From positions 1 through 7,943 of the forward strand of contig DATAFF010000042.1 in NCBI GenBank assembly GCA_036257595.1: a stretch of 7,943 nucleotides of DNA. The letters are read 5' to 3'. Below, in pieces: positions 4,569-7,943 of the stretch (positions are counted from its first letter, which is position 1; the number at the start of each line of letters is the position of its first letter). The notes beneath the pieces are model-generated. The model was not told the DNA's origin. It was given only the letters and a program-made list of their open reading frames with translations, and did no database searches. Both the position numbers and the translations under genes were made by a program. Source of the stretch: DATAFF01 sp036257595 (lineage in GTDB: Bacteria > Pseudomonadota > Alphaproteobacteria > Rhizobiales > Aestuariivirgaceae).

Positions 4569-6964
4569 AGTTCACGCTCGGCTGGCTCAAGGACCATCTC
4601 GACACGACGGCGACGATCGGGGAAATCCGCGACGGGCTGATCGGCGCCGGTCTCGAGGTCGAGGACATCAGTGACCCGGCGCAGGCGCTCGCGCCCTTCA
4701 CGGTGGCGCGGGTCATCGAGGCACGGTCGCATCCCAATGCCGATCGCCTGCAGGTGCTCGATGTCGAGACGATCCATGGCCGGGTGCAGGTGGTATGCGG
4801 CGCCCCCAATGCGCGGACCGGCCTGATCGGGCTGTTCGCGCCGCCCGGCACGCATATTCCGGGCACCGGCGTCGATCTTCAGCCGGGCACCATTCGTGGC
4901 GTCGAATCGAATGGCATGATGTGCTCGGAGCGCGAGTTGCTGCTGTCCGACGATCATGAGGGGATCATCGATCTTGCGACCGATCTCCCCATCGGGACGC
5001 CGGCCGCGGAGGCGCTCGGTCTCAGCGATCCGGTCTTCCACATCAAGGTGACGCCGAACCGGCCGGACGCCCTCGGGGTGCGCGGCATTGCCCGCGATCT
5101 CGCGGCAAAGGGCCTCGGCACGCTCAAGCCACTTCAGGTCACGCCGGTCAAGGGTGGTTTTGCCTCGCCGATCACGGTGCGCCTCGCCTTCGATGGCGAT
5201 ACCAGCCCCTGCCCGCTATTCGTCGGCCGCTATTTTCGCGGTGTCAGCAACGGGCCGTCGCCCGACTGGCTGGCGCGGCGGCTCATGGCGATCGGGCTCC
5301 GGCCGATCTCGGCGCTGGTCGATATCACCAACTACGTCACCTATGCGTTCTCGCGGCCGCTGCATGTCTTCGACGCCGATCGGGTGCGCGGCGATATTCA
5401 GGTGAGGCTGGCCAGGCCCGGCGAGACCATCGCGGCGCTTGATGGCCGGACCTATCAGCTCGATCCCGAAATGACGGTGATCGCCGATGACGAGGCGCCG
5501 GAGTCTATCGGCGGCATCATGGGGGGCGAGCGCTCGGGCTGCAGCGACGAGACCGTCAATGTCTTTCTCGAGGTGGCGCTGTTCGATCCGGTGCGCACCG
5601 CCGCCACCGGACGGAAGCTTGGCATCCAGTCGGATGCCCGTTACCGGTTCGAGCGCGGCGTCGACCCGGCCTTTGTCATTCAGGGTGCCGAGATCGCGAC
5701 GCGGATGATCCTCGATCTCTGCGGCGGCACGGCTTCCGAGCTGGTGATCGCCGGAAAAGTTCCGGAGGTCGACCGGCGCTATACGCTTAAGCCCTCGCGG
5801 GTGAAGACGCTGGGCGGCATCGATGTACCGAAGGAGCGGCAGATCGCGATCCTCAACCGCCTCGGCTTCACGGTGGCGGAGACCGAGCAAGGACTCGAAT
5901 GCCAGGTGCCGAGCTTCCGGCCGGATATTCGCGGCGAAGCCGATCTGGTGGAGGAGGTCTGCCGCATCGTCGGGCTCGACCAGGTGCCGGCGACCCCCAT
6001 GCGGCGGCTCCATGCGGTCGCCCGCCCGGTGCTGACGCCGCTGCAGCGGCGGACTGTGGCGGTGCGGCGGCGGCTTGCCAGCCTCGGGCTCAATGAAGCG
6101 GTCACCTGGTCGTTCCTCGCCGCGGACCAGGCGCAGCTGTTCGGGGGCGGACAGCCCGAGCTCAAGCTCGACAATCCGATCTCCTCGGAGCTCTCCGACA
6201 TGCGGCCGTCGCTCCTGCCCAATCTGATCGCGGCGACGGGGCGCAACCTGGCGCGCGGCTTCACCGACACCGGCCTGTTCGAGGTCGGGCAGGCCTATGC
6301 CGGCGACCGGCCGGAGCAGGAGACCGTCAGGGCGGCGGCGGTGCGGCGCGGGGCGGCGGCGCCCCGCCATTGGGCGCTCGAGCAGCGCGCCGTCGATGTG
6401 TTCGACGTCAAGGCCGATGCGCTGGCGGCGCTCGCCGCGGCCGGGGCGCCGGTCGGCAATCTCCAGACGGTTGCCGGGGCGCCGTCATGGTTCCACCCCG
6501 GGCGCTCCGGCACGCTGCAGCTCGGCCCGAAGATCCAGCTCGGCTGGTTCGGCGAGATCCATCCGAGGGTGCTGCAGGCCATGGATGTTCGTGGCCCGCT
6601 TTATGGTTTCGAGATCGTCCTCAATGCGCTGCCCGAGCCGCGCGGCCGAACCGCGCTCCGGCCGGCGCTCGAGGCCTCCGACCTCATGCCGATCAAGCGC
6701 GATTTCGCCTTCGTGGTCGATGACAGCGTCGAAGCGGAGAGGCTGGTAAAGGCGGTGCGCGGCGCCGACAAGACGCTGATCAGCGATGTCGCGGTGTTCG
6801 ACGTGTTCTCCGGCGGCGCGATCGGCGCCGGCAAGAAGTCGGTGGCGATCGAGATCACCATCAGCCCGCGCGAGCGCAGCCTGACCGACCAGGAGATCGA
6901 GGCGATCAGCGCCAGGGTGGTGGCCCAGGCGTTGAAGGCGACCGGCGCGACGCTCAGGTCGTGA
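4565..6964 (+). CDS. pheT: Phenylalanyl-tRNA synthetase β subunit (GTG start)
   Basis: The 799-residue product begins at GTG 4565, which overlaps the pheS TGA within GTGA and so implies coupled translation and equal subunit supply. It opens MKFTLGWLKDHLDT. The tRNA-binding OB (EMAP-II-like) domain spans about 40-150 (IEARSHPNADRLQVLDVET, VCGAPNAR, GVESNGMMCSERELLLSDDH). The B3/4 editing domain spans about 210-390 (LVDITNYVTY, RPLHVFDADR, GIMGGERSGCSDETVNVFLE). Its His267 and Glu336 align with the E. coli editing-site residues. The B5 domain spans about 405-475, the synthetase-like core about 480-690, and the C-terminal anticodon-binding FDX-ACB domain about 705-798 (MPIKRDFAFVVDD, RSLTDQEIE). 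All domains are present and the length is standard. No convincing intrinsic terminator follows in the 48-base gap to the convergent NYN gene. Confidence 0.97.
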   Translation: MKFTLGWLKDHLDTTATIGEIRDGLIGAGLEVEDISDPAQALAPFTVARVIEARSHPNADRLQVLDVETIHGRVQVVCGAPNARTGLIGLFAPPGTHIPGTGVDLQPGTIRGVESNGMMCSERELLLSDDHEGIIDLATDLPIGTPAAEALGLSDPVFHIKVTPNRPDALGVRGIARDLAAKGLGTLKPLQVTPVKGGFASPITVRLAFDGDTSPCPLFVGRYFRGVSNGPSPDWLARRLMAIGLRPISALVDITNYVTYAFSRPLHVFDADRVRGDIQVRLARPGETIAALDGRTYQLDPEMTVIADDEAPESIGGIMGGERSGCSDETVNVFLEVALFDPVRTAATGRKLGIQSDARYRFERGVDPAFVIQGAEIATRMILDLCGGTASELVIAGKVPEVDRRYTLKPSRVKTLGGIDVPKERQIAILNRLGFTVAETEQGLECQVPSFRPDIRGEADLVEEVCRIVGLDQVPATPMRRLHAVARPVLTPLQRRTVAVRRRLASLGLNEAVTWSFLAADQAQLFGGGQPELKLDNPISSELSDMRPSLLPNLIAATGRNLARGFTDTGLFEVGQAYAGDRPEQETVRAAAVRRGAAAPRHWALEQRAVDVFDVKADALAALAAAGAPVGNLQTVAGAPSWFHPGRSGTLQLGPKIQLGWFGEIHPRVLQAMDVRGPLYGFEIVLNALPEPRGRTALRPALEASDLMPIKRDFAFVVDDSVEAERLVKAVRGADKTLISDVAVFDVFSGGAIGAGKKSVAIEITISPRERSLTDQEIEAISARVVAQALKATGATLRS

Positions 6965-7012
6965 GGATCGGGCAGTATGCAGAGCGCCATCAAACGGGCG
7001 TTCGGCCGGCAA

Positions 7013-7651
7013 TCAGCGCTGGGCTGCTGGTGGCGGATCGTACTTGGAAGGCCTGGTTGCGACAACGTTTCCTGAAGGGTCAAGGATAACTGCCGGGAAC
7101 AAACAATCCTCAACCTGTCGCCGTTTGATTCTTCTTTTATTTCCTGCGGCCAGCGTCAAGTCGTTGGAGTGCCCGAGCTCAGGAGGAGCAACTACTACAA
7201 TGTCCTTATTGGGAAACTGCTTAAGAACCATTTCCACTGCTGGTTTTAAATCGCTGTCTCGAGAAACAATATAAGCCCGGTCATAGCTGTCGTGGTATGC
7301 TCCATTTAGTAAATAAAGAGCAATGTTTACGTCAGTCTCCTTCTCTTCGTGACCGATCCACTTCGCACCGCAACTAATACACCGCCGATCCTTATTTTTG
7401 AATTGGCCCATGACCGGCACAACGCCGGCGTATTTGAGCGCCGCTACATACTCTCTGTGCCGCTTCCATTGATCGGGGAGCCAATGTGCATATGCCGAGA
7501 AGTAGAAGGTCGCGACAACGATCTCGCTCTTAGGCGATATCAACCGCCGCATCAATGCGTCTAGGTTCACCCATTTTAGATAGTGGGATCCCAAACGCTT
7601 CAGGGCATGGTAGAAATTGAAGCCGTCGATAAAAAAGGCTGAGCGGATCAT
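7013..7651 (-). CDS. NYN-domain protein (PF01936-type, PIN-like ribonuclease fold)
   Basis: From ATG 7651 the product is 212 residues. NYN hallmarks are FFIDGFNFYHAL (6-17, Asp9), EEKETDVNIALYLL (102-115, Asp107) and AYIVSRDSDLKPAVEMV (126-142, Asp132 and Asp134). These provide the acidic metal-binding cluster of the PIN-like nuclease fold. A CxxC pair (Cys91, Cys94, in RRCISCGAKW) precedes the acidic motif and may bind zinc or only stabilise the insertion. Family members are presumed RNases; the target here is unknown. I chose 7651 because the domain starts immediately there. The GTG at 7747 would lie within the predicted promoter and read through a terminator hairpin. There is no good Shine-Dalgarno at 7651 (AGGA is 16 bases upstream), so translation may be weak. 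GC is low (24/60 counted at 7261-7320), suggesting acquisition. The gene is convergent with pheT. Confidence 0.85.
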   Translation of the reverse strand: MIRSAFFIDGFNFYHALKRLGSHYLKWVNLDALMRRLISPKSEIVVATFYFSAYAHWLPDQWKRHREYVAALKYAGVVPVMGQFKNKDRRCISCGAKWIGHEEKETDVNIALYLLNGAYHDSYDRAYIVSRDSDLKPAVEMVLKQFPNKDIVVVAPPELGHSNDLTLAAGNKRRIKRRQVEDCLFPAVILDPSGNVVATRPSKYDPPPAAQR

Positions 7652-7680
7652 TACGGCAAACGGGATGTCCTGAAGCGAGG

Positions 7681-7714
7681 AAAAAATAACCCCACGAACC
7701 GGAGTCCGTGGGGG
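7681..7714 (-). terminator. Strong intrinsic (Rho-independent) terminator reading leftward
   Basis: On the − strand CCCCACGGA (7713-7705) pairs with TTCGTGGGG (7698-7690) over nine base pairs with one G·U. The loop is the six bases CTCCGG, and TTATTTTTT (7689-7681) follows. This is a textbook terminator. It lies about 30 bases upstream of the NYN start codon and about 55 bases downstream of a good − strand promoter. It is also the first terminator-like structure after the probable dnaJ stop on the same strand. Confidence 0.8.
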
Positions 7715-7741
7715 CCACATGGCAAGCCATGCGGGATTACT
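7681..7741 (-). ncRNA. Candidate ~60-nt small RNA or terminated leader upstream of the NYN gene
   Basis: The predicted start is at 7740-7741 and the end is in the T-tract at 7681-7689. The transcript would fold into two adjoining hairpins. The first is CCGCATGG-CTTG-CCATGTGG (7735-7716, eight pairs with one G·U) and the second is the intrinsic terminator. No ribosome binding site or sensible short open frame is seen in it. It may be an independent sRNA, or the 5' leader of the NYN gene with premature termination as a control point; both could be true. No Rfam family is recognised by eye. Confidence 0.4.
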
Positions 7742-7746
7742 AGCCA

Positions 7747-7776
7747 CTTATATCGGGTACGCGAAACGGTTGTAAA
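7747..7776 (-). promoter_or_regulatory. Strong predicted − strand promoter for the small RNA/NYN leader
   Basis: Read on the − strand, TTTACA (7776-7771, 5/6) and TATAAG (7752-7747, 5/6) are separated by 18 bases. A run of six As (7795-7790) falls about 50-55 bases before the predicted start, where a distal UP subsite would lie. This is the best-matching promoter in the window. Confidence 0.65.
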
Positions 7777-7793
7777 GGGTACTTGGACGTTTT

Positions 7794-7809
7794 TTGCTAG
7801 CTGTAGCAA
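7794..7809. repeat. Short perfect inverted repeat upstream of the − strand promoter (possible operator)
   Basis: TTGCTA (7794-7799) and TAGCAA (7804-7809) form a perfect 6-bp dyad around GCTG. It overlaps the A-tract and is centred about 61 bases before the predicted start at 7740. On the − strand the dyad is followed by As, not Ts, so it is not a terminator for the upstream gene. A regulator site is possible but unproven. Confidence 0.3.
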
Positions 7810-7845
7810 TCACAACGCACAAGCCTGCGATTTACTGCCCCGACC

Positions 7846-7943
7846 CTACCCCCCGAACCCCTCCCAGAACGCCCGGGCGCGGGCGAAGAAGCCCGCCGAC
7901 TCCGGGCTGTTGTTCTTGGCCTCGCGCTCGAACTCCTTGAGCA
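7846..7943 (-). CDS. dnaJ: C-terminal end of a probable DnaJ chaperone (5' part beyond the window)
   Basis: The − strand frame enters at the right edge and ends with TAG (7848-7846). The 31 full residues visible read LKEFEREAKNNSPESAGFFA and then RARAFWEGFGG. A flexible acidic stretch followed by 'S.E..GFF.(K/R)...F.(E/D)G' is the usual end of class I DnaJ (Hsp40), the J-domain co-chaperone that stimulates DnaK ATPase. The diagnostic J domain and CxxCxGxG zinc fingers are outside the window, so the call rests on this tail alone. GC is high, as in the core genes. The next structure on this strand that could stop transcription is the intrinsic terminator at 7714-7681. Confidence 0.62.
   Translation of the reverse strand, partial: LKEFEREAKNNSPESAGFFARARAFWEGFGG

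Noticed and set aside
5216..6370. 384-codon − strand open frame opposite pheT
   Set aside because: It is antisense to conserved PheT domains, has low-complexity composition and no recognisable fold.
6968..6981. Possible third heptamer-repeat remnant (GGCAGTATGCAG) after pheT
   Set aside because: It is too short and lacks tandem units or an inverse arm.
7652..7747. NYN protein starting at GTG 7747
   Set aside because: The codon lies in the predicted -10 box and the extension would translate a terminator hairpin and T-tract. The NYN fold begins at MIRSAFFIDG.
7690..7750. tRNA 3' portion, suggested by GGTTCG in the hairpin
   Set aside because: There is no acceptor, D or anticodon arm in register and no T-arm of five pairs. 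The bases are explained by the terminator stem.
7794..7809. Terminator of the probable dnaJ gene
   Set aside because: On the dnaJ strand the short dyad is followed by As, and the stem is only six pairs with low GC.

Overview
The window is a high-GC chromosomal segment, most likely from an alphaproteobacterium. The basis is the gene order (α/β hydrolase diverging from infC, then rpmI, rplT, pheS, pheT), the IF-3 N-terminus and the codon usage. Genus and order cannot be fixed from this sequence alone.

Layout, left to right. Bases 2-175 are the C-terminal end of an SDR/NAD-dependent epimerase-like protein. Next is a two-gene, lower-GC cassette on the + strand: a stand-alone ImmA/IrrE (M78, HELGH) metallopeptidase (245-754), overlapped by 11 bp by a small protein with two predicted membrane segments (744-1115). 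Convergent to it is an α/β hydrolase (1982-1059, − strand) whose last ~44 residues are read partly through a heptamer-repeat hairpin and into the 3' end of the membrane-protein gene. The hydrolase diverges from infC (2113-2652), which starts with the non-standard codon ATT. A second heptamer-repeat hairpin follows infC. A promoter-like sequence and a structured leader then precede the translation operon rpmI-rplT-pheS-pheT (2849-6964).

After pheT, a low-GC NYN-domain (PIN-like nuclease fold) gene lies on the − strand (7651-7013). Upstream of it is a compact − strand unit: an A-tract, a -35/-10 pair with 18-bp spacing, about 60 nt of transcript with two adjoining hairpins, and a classical intrinsic terminator. 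This could be a small RNA or an attenuated leader for the NYN gene. The window ends in the C-terminal codons of what is probably dnaJ (− strand).

Functionally, the core is translation machinery: an initiation factor, two 50S proteins and both PheRS subunits. It is flanked by two compositionally distinct accessory islets, the ImmA + membrane protein pair and the NYN nuclease with its RNA-like leader. These islets, and the heptamer-repeat elements at two gene ends, are the least ordinary parts. No complete mobile element, CRISPR array, tRNA or rRNA was seen. No gap between genes exceeds 300 bases.
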